In this document: positions 47,579 to 58,856 of the stretch, piece after piece | How positions within the stretch are numbered: the stretch's first letter is position 1 | How the letters are laid out: each line of letters begins with the position of its first letter | Assembly (NCBI RefSeq): GCF_007655135.1 | Contig: NC_045129.1 | Coordinates: 24,278,274 to 24,342,273 of the forward strand | Length of the DNA: 64,000 bases | Origin: Punica granatum | Lineage: Eukaryota > Streptophyta > Magnoliopsida > Myrtales > Lythraceae | Direction of reading: 5' to 3' | Position numbers and translations under genes: made by a program | Notes under the pieces: model-generated | Seen by the model: only the letters and a program-made list of their open reading frames with translations | Told to the model about the DNA's origin: nothing | Database searches by the model: none

Positions 47579-48543
47579 GGATGCGCTCATTTCCGGTCAC
47601 TACACATCGTTTGCAAGTGCAACAACCATATCGTCGGCCGAGTCATGATCGACAACGGTTCCGCACTCAACGTATGCCCGGTAACCACTTTGAAGCAGAT
47701 GAATGTGGACCTCAACCGCATCCGTCCTAGCAAAACAGCGGTCCGAGCCTTCGATGGTTCGAGGAGAGAGGTAAACGGTGAGATCGACCTCCTCATAGAT
47801 ATCGGCCCATGCTCCTTCAGCGTCACATTCCAAGTGTTGGATATCCCGAACGCCTTCAGCCTACTCCTTGGAAGGCCTTGGATCCACTCGGCCGGCGCCA
47901 TTCCGTCCTCGCTACATCAGAAGGTGAAATTCACCGTCGAGGAGAAGATCATCACGGTCAAAGGGGAGGAGGATTACGCCATCTACAAGGAGACGGCGGT
48001 TCCTTACATCAGCGTAGGAGACGACGAAAACCTGCCCTTCCATTCCTTCAAGACCGTCTCCGTTATTCGGGATTACGGAAAGATCGGGCCGTCCCGCGTC
48101 GACCGCATGATAGGGAAGGTCCTTCTGCGCCACATTTACATTCCCGGCACCGGCCTTGGGGCGCGTGGACAAGGAATCAACCGCCCCATTGAAGTTGAGG
48201 AATACAAGCATAGGAGGAGACTTGGCTTTCGCCCCTCTTGCCACGAAATCATTGAGGCCCGCCGGAGCAACCGTCTCCACCGCCTCGCCACCCACTATGG
48301 TAGGCTCAACAGGGGCATTCCAGTCCCCCCGCTATCACATTTCTTCCCTGGGCCTCCACTCATCATCGGGAGCACCTCTGACGGCCCTTCCTCGGACCTC
48401 GACGACACGACCGACGCTTTGCCGACCGTGTATGCCGTCACCGAGGAGATTCCTTCAGGGGTTCACATCCGCCCGGCGCAGGAAGACGAGGAGCTTAGCA
48501 ACTGGACCTCAGTCCTGCGCTATTCGGCTGTGATCGCCGATGT
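47579..48543 (+). CDS. Protease and G-patch of element C (uninterrupted segment)
   Basis: Continues the gag frame without a stop to the intron donor. Protease has the catalytic VMIDNGSALNV (Asp codon at 47651) and LLLGRPWIHSAG at its end. A G-patch follows at about 48100-48240 with GTGLGARGQGINRPI and RRLGFRP. The tail (EEIPSGVHIRPAQEDEEL) leads to GCC GAT GT at the donor. Without splicing, GTG TAA ends the protein at 48547. Protease would cut the polyprotein; the G-patch probably binds RNA. This is the only pol-side segment of C without a break, but its upstream gag frame is broken, so no product is expected. Confidence 0.82.
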
Positions 48544-48758
48544 GTAAGATTTATCTATGTATAAGACGTTTCCCGTGTGTTGGCGTAGCCGTAGGCCGCA
48601 CGACGGAAGAGGGAACTCTGTTATGGCTTCGTGATCCGCACTATCAATGAATCCCCTATATGCATTTTTTTGAACCCTCGTCTATTCCACTCTCTCTTCC
48701 TTACTCTTTTGTTCATACCATTCTAAATTTTTCTAAGATAATTCTTTCGATTCTCCAG
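48544..48758 (+). other. Predicted pro-RT intron of element C
   Basis: 215 bp, donor GT|GTAAGA, acceptor TTCTCCAG|G after a T-rich tract. Splicing joins two codon bases to one and continues into the RT frame. Sites and phase are the same as in B (29730-29942). Confidence 0.82.
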
Positions 48759-50395
48759 GCTACACTCGAATCCAAATCCTTGACGCGTTGATTCGAACTC
48801 ACCCGAAGAATGTCTCGGAGAGCCCGGACCCGTATACTTCGGGGAAGGGCTCGACGAAGACAGTCTAGTGCCTGAGATAGAAGAGAGTTTGCGCCGCCTC
48901 GAGGATCGCCAACTCACCTCGCTCGAGCCGACAGAAGAGATCAACGTGGGTACTCAAGAGGAGCCCCGCATCCTAAAGATCGGCACAAGCCTCGACCCAA
49001 CACAACGGGTTCGAATGATCGATTTCTTGACCAGGTATCAAGAAGTTTTTGCCTGGTCCTACGCCGACATGCCGGGGCTAGACCCGTCAATAGTAAAGCA
49101 CTTCCTCCCGCTGGACACCGAGAAGTTCCCGCCCAAACGGCAACAATTGCGACGGCAACGGGCAAGTCTCCTTCTCCGCATCAAGGAGGAGGTTGTCAAG
49201 CAGATCAACGCGGGCTTCCTCGAGGTCTGCAATTATTCTGAATGGGTTGCAAACATCGTGCCGGTGGAGAAGAAAGATGGAAGGGTTCGAGTCTGCGTCG
49301 ACTATCGGGACCTCAATAAGGCCAGCCCCAAGGACAATTTTCCCTTGCCCCACATCCACATACTAGTTGACAACACGGCGCGCCACTCTCAGCTTTCTTT
49401 CATGGACGGCTTCTCCGGATACAATCAAATTCGGATGGCCGAGGAAGACAAGATCAAGACGACGTTCACCACCATGTAGGGAACCTTTTGTTATCGCGTC
49501 ATGCCTTTCGGCCTGAAGAACGCCGGGGCAACTTATCAGAGGGCTATGGTCACGTTGTTCCACGACATGATGCACAAGGAAGTCGAGGTCTACGTCGACG
49601 ACATGATTGCCAAGTCCAAAGAAGGAGAGGACCACCTCGTTAATCTGAAGCGTCTCTTCGATGGTTTAAAGGAGTACAAGCTTCGGCTTAATCCGGCGAA
49701 ATGCACGTTCGGCGCTCGATCGGGAAAACTACTAGGATTCGTGGTCAGCGAGCGTGGCATCGAACTAGATCCCGATAAAGTCAAGGCGATCAAAGAACTT
49801 CCCCCACCTTCTTCGGTTCGCGAAGTACGAGGCTTCCTGGGACGATTGAATTACATCGCACGATTCATCGCGAACCTGACAAACAAATGCCAACCACTCT
49901 TTTGCTTGCTCCGCAAGAACGCGGCGATCGAATGGGACAAAGAATGTCAGAAGGCCTTTGACACCATCAAGGCGTATTTGGCCCAACCGCTGGTTTTGGT
50001 CCTGCCTGCACCGGGTCGTCCCCTCGTACTTTACCTAACAGTGCGCCGCCAATCGTTAGGATGCATATTGGGACAGGAGGAGTCCACACGTACGGAGCGC
50101 GCGATCTACTATCTGAGCAAAAAGTTCACCGATGGAGAGTCCAATTACCTGGAAATCGAGAAGATGTGCTACGCATTGGTGTGGGTCATGCAAAGGCTCC
50201 GACAATACACGCTTTATCACACGGTCCGCTTGCTGTCAAAGGCGGACCCCCTGAAATATTTACTCGACAGTCCCTCCTCCACGCCTAACCTCGCCAAGTG
50301 GCGTTGTCAATTGACGGAATATGATATCGGGTACGTGTCCCGCACTTCGGTCAAGGGGCAAGCGATCGTGGATCATTTGGCAGAATTCCCAATGA
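48759..50395 (+). pseudogene. RT and gypsy-type RNase H of element C, broken
   Basis: The tether (YFGEGLDED) is preceded by TGA at 48781 (CGA in B). The RT has KKDGRVRVCVDYRDLNKA, GFSGYNQIRM, MPFGLKNAGATYQRAM and catalytic YVDD at 49591-49602. TAG at 49477 replaces the TGG seen in B. The RNase H (about 49900-50330) has LYLTVRRQSLG where an active enzyme would have Asp, the same loss as in B, so it is ancestral. YYLSKKFTDGESNYLEIEKM keeps the Glu. The frame is lost by a one-base deletion near 50393. Confidence 0.9.
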
Positions 50396-51000
50396 AGACC
50401 ACACGCCAATTAATCCCGACTTCCCGGATGAAGGGATTCTCCAAGTAGACGACGAGGGAGAGAAATCGGGGTGGAAGATGTACTTTGACGGTGCCGTCAA
50501 TTCTACGGGATCAGGTATTGGCACAGTGCTGATATCCCCGGACGGACACTATTACCCGGTAGTGGCAAAGATCGATTTCCCGTGCACCAATAATGTGGCC
50601 GAGTACGAGGCATGTATTCTCGGCCTACAAGCGACGATTGATTTCCAGGTAAAAGAGCTCGAAGTATTCGGCGATTCTATGCTCACTATCTTCCAGACAT
50701 TGGGGCAATGGAAGACAAAGGACGCAAAGCTAGTGCCATATCACGAGTACCTCAAGAAGTTAACCGAGAACTTCGAGGACATCTCGTTCACCTATACTCC
50801 GCGCATGACAAATCAATTCGCAGATGCGCTTGCGACGCTCGCCTCCATGGTAAGCATCACGAAGGAAAACCTCATCGAGCCCCTCGAGATCGAGATAGCC
50901 GAGGGACCGGCACACTGCAACTCAATTGAAGCATCCGAGGCAAAGCCGTGGTACGAAGACATCAAGAACCTTCTACGAACCGGCCAATACCCCCCATTCG
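50396..51000 (+). pseudogene. Archaeal-type RNase H of element C
   Basis: A second RNase H domain, open from 50478 onward, out of frame with the RT because of the deletion near 50393. It carries YFDGAVNSTGSGIG, NNVAEYEACILGL, VFGDSMLTIFQ and NQFADALATLAS, so all four acidic catalytic positions (D, E, D, D) are present. Tat elements are known to have gained this domain next to a decayed original RNase H. It would remove the RNA strand during reverse transcription. Confidence 0.87.
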
Positions 51001-51270
51001 CCGACCGCCGCAATCGAAAGACTCTCAGACGCCTCGCAATACATTACTTTTTGAGCGGCGAGATACTCTACCGCCGCTCCTTCGACTCCACACTCCTCCG
51101 ATGCATCGACGAACACGAATCGCGACGTCTCATGGAGGAAGTGCACGGGGGAAACTGTGGACCTCATATGAACGGTCTCATGCTTGCTAAGAAGATCATG
51201 TGCATGCGCCTGGGTTATTATTGGTCCACCATGGAGACTGATTGTGTGAAGCATGTCAGGCATTGTCACC
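51001..51270 (+). pseudogene. Integrase of element C, N-terminal part (cut by D)
   Basis: The H-H-C-C zinc finger begins (HGGNCGPHMNG, CVKHVRHC) and is split by solo LTR D between the two cysteines, inside HCH|RCQ. One extra Cys-Met pair relative to B lies in KKIMCMRLGYYW, a 6-bp in-frame duplication. The gene resumes at 56014. Confidence 0.88.
51266..51270. repeat. Target site duplication of D, left copy
   Basis: TCACC before TGTCAGC, repeated at 56009-56013. Confidence 0.92.
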
Positions 51271-53017
51271 TGTCAGCACCCCATTTTGGCTCACCAATTC
51301 AAATGACATTATCAGTAATGATCCAAGCCGCAACTTGAGCAGAATACAGAAAAACGACTTAACAGAGCAGAAAATCACTATTCATCCTCAAGTCGGCGAA
51401 ATCGGGCAAATGACACATGGACACGACAGAAGGACTCCAAGGGTCACTAAAGAACAACAGAGTGACTAGAGAGCTCAACAACGTCCAAAACCGGCATTTC
51501 CAACATACCACGTGGACATCCCCATTTTCCGATAGTTTGCTCGACTATCGGAAGATAGCCAATATTGGACTCCAAAAATCCACTCCAATGCCAAACAGAT
51601 GAAAAGTGTCCCCAAAGGCATTTTGCAAATCATCTGCTCTATACAGACCAACTTTCTGTATACAGACAACTTTTCAGTGGAAGTCCAAAAATGCCAGTTT
51701 CTCGGAGAAAAGTTAATTCCAAATATCAAATGCGGCCACGCCCCACAATCATACAGAGCACGTGCAGAGCTTCAAATTGTCTTTTGGAAGCCACACAAAC
51801 ACCCTAAATGACTTCCGAGCGACAAAATGGGCATACCCTTCTTCGGAAGAGCGTAACCGGAGACTGGTCTGATGGAATTACGACAAACGAAATTCACACT
51901 ACATTGCCCTGGAAACTCCAGCGGACATTCGCAATTGGGCAAAACAGACAGCAAAACCCTTCACGGTTTCCTGAGTAACCTCCGAGGAGCACGAAAAGCC
52001 ATTTTCAGTGAAGATCCATATCCGGAGGTCCTCTTTGGGGAAACTTGATGCCGAATGCTTACGTTACACAATGCTAGCCTTCTCAAGGCTCAATGTAGAG
52101 TCGTCGGAATGAATCACACAACTCGTCTAGACCCCCCGAGCAGTACTTTAAGGTTCTCAGATGCACTTTTCATATCCTTAGAGGCCCAATCTCGGCAAAC
52201 AGAGATCATAGTGATCTCTGGATCGCTCAAGAAACTCAGAAAGCAATCTGAGAAATCCAGTTTCGGCCTCCTAGGACATCTCCGGCTCCATATTTTGCAT
52301 TACCGGCTTAAGGGTCAAGTGCCCACGTAATTTGACAATTTATGTCAAAATGACCGACGTTGGATGCGGATACAAGATATGCTGTCAGAAGTGGGCAACC
52401 TCGCTCTGAATGCATAAAAGGAGCAAAACCGGCTTCCGAGCCTCATACAGACATTTGGCAATTTCTCACGGAAAATGCCAATCTCGGACTCTTTAAACCC
52501 GTTTCCTCGCGTATATCGATAATTCAACATTCGGTTCGAACCACGAGCCTCGAATGCACGATCAATCGAGACCTGAGCTTTTTCCCGGTTTCTCCTCTTC
52601 GGTCGTGGGACCCACGGGCTACCCAAGATGAGTCACCCTATGCTCTAGAAGCTTCTTCTTCCTCTTCAATGCAAGAAGCCAACTTGCCCTCTCTTAGCCA
52701 AAATATCTTGGAGAGGTTGAAGACAACACTCAATGCTCATCAAAGCTTCTTGTCTCTTCTTCATCAAGATTGCATGGTCCACATTCATCCTCATCTCCTT
52801 GTCATTTTCTCCATGCAACTTGCATCCTGTTAGGAAAATATCAAGCCTACAATTTGAAGACAACACTCCATCTTCATCAATGCTCATCAATGCTTATCTC
52901 TTCTTCATTAATGCAATGGAAGAGGATGAGACTTGATATTTTCTTAATCAAACCGAAATTTGCTAAGCATGGGGGTTAAGAGCACTTGCTTTTGCTAATT
53001 GTGTCATTAGCTTTGCC

Positions 53018-53024
53018 TATAAAT
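53018..53024 (+). promoter_or_regulatory. Candidate LTR TATA box (D)
   Basis: TATAAAT in CTATAAATGGCCC, as in E. Confidence 0.6.
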
Positions 53025-53384
53025 GGCCCAAAAGTGATTAAGACAATCACTTCTCCTTTTGCACACTCTCTCCAACCTTTCTCCTTCAAGAAATCCTCTC
53101 AAACTCCATAGCCAAGAACACTCAAGAACCAGCAAGCTTCAACACTTCAAAACCAAGAGAGAAAAACCGAAGCAAACCCGAAGAAAGCTTTGAGTTTCTT
53201 AAGTCGGAAGCCGATGTTCATCATCCTGACTTAAGTTCAAAACTTCTCAAACTCCATGGACCACATGTTTTGGACCCAAGGAGTTCATTCATGAACTTAG
53301 ATTTTTGGTTTGAAGTCATTTGCTCATCATTTCAGGTTGATTTCCTCATTTCGGGCGAAGATCGTGCTCTCGGGTGAACAGTGC

Positions 53385-53560
53385 ACCCGTAGCCGCACGC
53401 TCGCGCGTCCAGCCGCGCACAGCAGCGCGCCCGCACGCCCAGCTGCGCGCTCCGCGCGCCCCGCGTGCCCACGCACACCAGCTGCGCGCCCCGCTCGCCC
53501 GCGCGCCTCCCGTGCTCTCCAGCCGCACGCCCCGTGCACCTAGCTCCCCGAACATGCATG
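53385..53560 (+). other. GC-rich, CpG-dense tract in D
   Basis: Shuffled GCGCGCC/CCGCACGC/CAGCTGCGC words, longer than the matching tract in E. It reads open on several frames, with Ala/Arg/Pro-rich translations that have no family resemblance. Confidence 0.7.
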
Positions 53561-55167
53561 CCCTTACACCTGAGCACTCTTCCAAGCGTTCAATCGAGTC
53601 ACCCAACTCTCGAACACTTCCCCGACTCTTTCCTCGTATCCCGAGGCTAGGTAAATCACTCTTGACTTAGAGGAGTTAGGGCTCTTTACATTATTTGCAT
53701 GGCTATGGAGTAATATGGCGTTTTATGCATGTTTAACTTACAAGACTTAATTTTTATACACTTTCTTGTTATATTATGCATGGTCATCATCATATAACAT
53801 GTTAGCATGTCGGGAAACGTTTGAATCGACCCTCGGAAGACCTTCCCGACCGGAAATAAGCAAAAGAGCTCTCGGGTTTGCCTCAAGAAGAGGTGACCGA
53901 GGCTTGGCTTGCTTTCCTCGAGTTAAGATCGGCCTTCTTAGCCCGATCCAAGGTTGATTCCCGAGTTTTCTCGTGTTTTCTTACGTTCATGAAGTCGGTA
54001 TTGTTTTATCGATTCCTTAAATAACTTGTTTGTGCATGTTTGCATGTTCGAATGCGTTAGTCAAGTCATGGCAATACTGACTTTCGTTTAATCATGTCAT
54101 TTATCATGTTTGTCGTTTAAGCATGCGAGAAATTATTCGAAACAAGATGGGAAAACCTCGTGGAATCCCATTCGGGCCATGAGACCTCTCGGCTATCTCC
54201 AAAGAGAAGTAACCGAGAGCCTCTTAGACTCGTACGGGTGGCATGAGGATTCCTCTTCCCGTTTTGAGTCCGTTATCCGCCTTCGTGTAATTTGCAATTT
54301 ACATTATTGTCGCAATATTGCATAAAAATGTCTTTTCAAACAAAGCATGCATGGATTCGGGTATCAATGACTCATTCGGGTCCATTCGGTTACGAGGGTA
54401 GTTTCGGTCATTGGACCAAATATCCTCGATCCTTACGGAACCGTCTTGGTCGTCAAATCACGAATCGTTTTCACAATTAATGCATTCGGCGATAACCTTA
54501 AGCATTAATTCCACGAACGGGTTAATCGGGACGTTCACACGGTTAATTCATTCAATTTAAACAACTTTGCATGAATTGGACATTAATTTGTAACTCGCGT
54601 CGACGAATTACAAAACGGTGTTAATGCCCTTTTCAAAACCCTCATACTTTCAAATCCGTATTGTGTTGTTCTCCTTTTCCGGAAACAAATTTTCAACTCA
54701 AGGGCAAGAACATCATTTTGTGATGTGCCGACATCCTAGCTCAGTTTAAGGTGTCAGTTGGGTACTCTGTATCAAAATCACAATTAACTGACTAATCATT
54801 TCACTCGACTTAACCAAATGCTAGAAAATGGTTAGGTGGAACTCTAGGTTCCAAATCTAGAGTCAAAACACGAGTTGGGCTAATTCAGTGTCACAATACA
54901 TAACAACTGTAAAAGCAATCCACACACATGAGATTTGACTCTCTTTGTCAAGTTCTCAAACCAAAGCCGAATGCTAAAACATTGGCACGTGCTTGTTTGT
55001 CTAGGGTAGGATTTGCATGCCAAAATACCCCGGATCAATAAACTTGTTAAAACACGCACACTCGACAATAACAAACACCTTGTCTGTTATTAACATGTTG
55101 CGTGTTATCTTTCCGCACCTGTTTGCCATGCGGGTCGAGCCTGATCCCTAGGCTGAATAATATTAGG

Positions 55168-55250
55168 GTTCAATACCCTAATCATCGATCACAGGGTCCA
55201 ACGCCCTAATCAACACTCACAGGGTCCAACGCCCTATTCAGTGAGAGCGT
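55168..55250 (+). repeat. Three ~29-bp units with AGGGTCCAACGCCCT in D
   Basis: Three tandem units with an inner AGGG...CCCT pair (GGGTTCAATACCCT, then GGGTCCAACGCCCT twice). The A/B/C LTRs have a two-unit diverged version (for example 22643-22690). Confidence 0.65.
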
Positions 55251-56008
55251 CCATTGAATTTCAGTTCTTCGGTCTTTTCCCTAAACTCACGGTGAGTTAG
55301 AGTGGAATAATAACCGAACGCGAGTCGACTGGAATTCGGCCATTTGTAATTTGTATTTATTATTTTCGAGAGCATTGTAAGGATTTTTATTTTTATTTTG
55401 TACATTCATTCTGTAAGAATTCCAGTCGGTGAGCGAACGGACCGAGAGTCGAATTAATTGAATCGGTCTAATGCTTGCCCAGATACAAGTAAATCCCAGA
55501 ACTTGCGGTTCTGGTTCACGCAGGGATTCAACCTCCATGGTTCGATGATCTGTAACGCAAGATTGTGAACCTATTCCCCGACACACGGGTTTACTTCTCT
55601 CTCGGCTTCTCCACCGACATCGTTTAATTCATCGAAGTTACGGTGTCAAAACGTGTGAGTCGAGTGCACCCTAATTCATGCGGTAAATAAAACAAAAATG
55701 CAAGCCTAGCAAACCAGAGTACCAAAAGGGCGTGCGGGATATAGGACCGCACGTAACGTGAACCCCCGAGCACGGACTTTCCGGTTCCACACAGACCAAT
55801 GCCTTAACAACAAACTAGGTGTTCCATACCCCTAGACCCCGGGTAACTTATCCGCCCTCGACCTTCGGGTCGTAAAATTATAAGTGGCGACTCCTTCTCT
55901 TACGCGTGTCCGTCACGCATCCCCACGGGAAGGTGGACACTCCCAAGCCGCGTGATCCAAAAGCGCGCAATGCGGGCCCCGACGAGAGTCCACATTCGGG
56001 TCCGTACA

Positions 56009-56013
56009 TCACC
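56009..56013. repeat. Target site duplication of D, right copy
   Basis: TCACC, identical to 51266-51270. Confidence 0.92.
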
Positions 56014-56941
56014 GATGTCAGGTTTACGCCAATCAGATCAAAGCGCCGCCCAACGAACTGCGCCCCATGACGGCACCATGGCCTTTTTCAATGTGGGGGA
56101 TGGATGTGATTGGCCCGATCAACCCCAAAGCGTCTAACGGACATATGTTCATTTTGGTGGCGATTGACTACTTCACCAAGTGGATCGAAGTCGTCACTCT
56201 TGCGTCAGTCACCGCAAAAGCCGTGGCCCGTTTTCTCAGACGCGACGTCATCGCCCGATACGGGGTCCCTGCGACAATCATCACAGACAACGCCAAGAAC
56301 CTGAACAACAAGGTCATCGACGAGCTCTGTGCACAATTCAAAATCCGACACCGCAACTCCACCCCGTACCGTCCCTAAATGAACGGTGCGGTGGAAGCGG
56401 CGAATAAGAGCATCAAAAAGATCATCGAAAAAATGACAGTGAAAAAATGACAGTGCTCCCCTATGCACTTTTGGCGTACCGTACATCCATACGGACCTCA
56501 ACCGGGGCAACCCCGTACTCGCTAGTCTATGGCATGGAGGCCGTCCTCCCAATCGAAGTAGAAATCCCTTCCATGAGGATTCTTGCTGAGGCCGAAGTCG
56601 AAGAAGCAGAATGGGCAAAGCAGCGGTACGAACAGTTGAATTTCATTGATGAGAAGAGGCTGAAAGCGCTATACCACGGACAGTGCTATCAACAAAGAAT
56701 GGCTCGAGCCTTCAACGCAAGAGTCCGCCACCGCGATTTCAACCCCGGCGACCTCGTTTTGAGGAAAGTCCTTCACATCACGCCGGACTCTCGAGGGAAG
56801 TTCTCGTACAAATACGACGGCCCCTTCGTTGTCAAAGAGCACTTGCACATTCTTTATTCTCCGGGCTCCGTGCCCCTTTCATTGTACGACACTTCCATTT
56901 CCGTGGACGAGCTTCAATTCCCACAATCTACCCAATACTAA
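56014..56941 (+). pseudogene. Integrase of element C, core and C-terminal part, broken
   Basis: Resumes at the second zinc-finger cysteine (RCQVY-equivalent). The catalytic triad is visible: D at 56103 (GMDVIGP), D at 56286 (IITDN), E at 56394 (NGAVEAANK), spacing D-61-D-36-E by codon count. TAA at 56376 replaces CAA of B just before the Glu. Near 56437-56456 a short repeat (AAAAATGACAGTG twice) replaces 24 bases or more of B's sequence, shifting the frame. The C-terminal domain reads from 56447 (GMEAVLPIEVEIP, FNPGDLVLRKV) but after VVKE it diverges from B, so the natural end is lost. Confidence 0.88.
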
Positions 56942-56969
56942 GCTTTCTTGAGAGAAAAAGATAAATTTT

Positions 56970-57258
56970 CCCGCTAGGTCGAAAACCTCTTCGAGGCGGC
57001 CTAGGCAAAAAGCTAAGGAACGAGTGGCACGACTTAAAATCCCGCAAAGGGGGGTCGTGGCAAAAGGAGAGCACAAGTTACTTCCTCGCTAGGTCGAAAA
57101 CCTCTTTGAGGCAGCCTAGGCAAAAGTTGGAGGACCCGAGGGGTGCGATCCTACCCAAACATGGGGAATCGTAGCAAAAGGTGAGCATTCATGTCAAAAA
57201 AATCAAATAAAATACCCCGCTAGGTTGTTGCACATCCCGCGGCCTAGGCAAAAGTTAG
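56970..57258 (+). repeat. Three CTAGG stem-loop-like units in C 3' UTR
   Basis: Units at about 56970-57017, 57086-57130 and 57216-57258, in the same order and spacing as in B. Confidence 0.7.
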
Positions 57259-57863
57259 TGGACAATGTCGGCTCGACCACGAAAGAAAAGCGACACTCTC
57301 CCTGTGAATCTACACCGAGTAGTGGTTCGGCACTCTCCGACGCAAGCAAACTCTCTTCGACTCTCCAAGCTCAAGACCCGCTTCGAAATGGGGATCGAAT
57401 CAACGTATCCTTGACTTGGAGGATCCCATAAGATCCCTCCTTTTACCTTTACACACATATTCTACGGGCTACCCGTTTCAAAAAAAGCCATTCTCCGATA
57501 GGGACACGACCACCCTGCAATGGTCACCGATATCAAATCCCCGACACGTCTTTACATAGATTCCTCTTACATATACCTCGTTTCGCCGATTAGGTGCAAC
57601 TGACATCCTTTGTAGGTTTCCCTGCCTCCATGCACACGTGCAATTGGGAATTCCAAGGGGCATCTCCTTCTTGACGAATGCACGATTGGCTTGCGCGACA
57701 GATCGGGGTTTCGAACCAAACGGAGGGCATGACAAAGAATCCTCTTGGTTCTAGCTCGAGGTAACGACAAATAACAAGCTCGACTCGGGGCGGGACAATT
57801 TGCCTCTGCCAACACCTCCGGCACACCACCTAACGCGGATCCCCGCCTCTGCTCCCCCTTGCA

Positions 57864-58848
57864 CATCGTCCACTTTACCGTTTTCCACGGGCTTCGGCCT
57901 AGTAACTTTACCGTTTTCCACGGGCTTCGGCCTAGTAACTTTACTGCTTTCCACGGGCTTTGGCCTAGTAACTTTACTGCTTTCCACAGGCTTCGGCCTA
58001 GTAACTTTATTACTTTCCGAACTTCGCGTCCACTTTACTGCTTTCCACGGGCTTCGGCCTAGTAACTTTACCGTTTTCCACGGGCTTCGGCCTAGTAACT
58101 TTACTGCTTTCCACGGGCTTCGGCCTAGTGACTTTATTGCTTTTCGGACTTCGCGTCCACTTTACCGTTTTCCACGGGCTTCGGCCTAGTAACTTTACTG
58201 CTTTCCACGGGCTTCGGCCTAATGACTTTATCGCTTTCCGGACTTCGCGTCCACTTTACCGTTTTCCACGGGCTTCGGCCTAGTAACTTTACCGTTTTCC
58301 ACGGGTTTCGGCCTAGTAACTTTACTGCTTTCCACGGGCTTCGGCCTAGTAACTTTATTGCTTTCCGGACTTCGCGTTCACTTTACTGCTTTCCACGGGC
58401 TTCGGCCTAGTAACTTTACCGTTTTCCACGGGCTTCGGCCTAGTAACTTTACTGCTTTCCACGGGCTTCGGCCTAGTAACTTTACTGCTTTCCACGGGCT
58501 TCGGCCTAGTAACTTTATTGCTTTCCGGACTTCGCGTCCACTTTACTGCTTTCCACGGGCTTCGGCCTAGCAACTTTACCGTTTTCCACGGGCTTCGGCC
58601 TAGTAACTTTACTGCTTTCCACGGGTTTCGGCCTAGTAACTTTACTGCTTTCCACGGGCTTCGGCCTAGTAACTTTATTGCTTTCCGGACTTCACGTCCA
58701 CTTTACCGTTTTCCACGGGCTTCGGCCTAGTAACTTTACCATTTTTCACGGGCTTCGGCCTAGTAACTTTATTGCTTTCCACGGGCTTCGGCCTAGTAAC
58801 TTTACTGCTTTCCACGGGCTTTGGCCTAGTAACTTTATTGCTTTCCAC
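57864..58848 (+). repeat. 33-bp satellite array of element C with higher-order structure
   Basis: About 30 units with core CACGGGCTTCGGCCTAGTAAC (C-specific GTAAC junction). Six variant units of ~28 bp carrying GGACTTCGCGTCCAC occur near 58018, 58145, 58239, 58366, 58526 and 58687. They divide the array into blocks of about 127, 95, 127, 160 and 161 bp, i.e. two to four standard units plus one variant. Confidence 0.92.
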
Positions 58849-58856
58849 GGGGCAAG
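58849..58856 (+). other. Element C polypurine tract, truncated
   Basis: Only GGGGCAAG remains of AAAGAGGGGCAAG. The satellite array is joined directly to it by a deletion. Confidence 0.7.

Larger units (their letters stand above)
51271..56008 (+). mobile_element. Element D: solo LTR of the E family, inserted in C integrase
   Basis: 4738 bp, TGTCAGCACCCC to GGGTCCGTACA, flanked by the perfect TCACC duplication and with no internal element sequence. It therefore arose by recombination between the two LTRs of a full element. It gives the full length of the E-family LTR. Contents: TATA box at 53018, GC-rich tract 53385-53560, three short repeats 55168-55250 and a PBS-like motif near 55885. Its outer ends resemble the A/B/C LTRs while the first 3 kb differs. 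As the innermost insertion in C, it is younger than C. Confidence 0.93.

Noticed and set aside
57864..58848. CRISPR-like array of direct repeats
   Set aside because: Units are contiguous with no unique spacers, there are no cas genes, and the setting is a plant retrotransposon.
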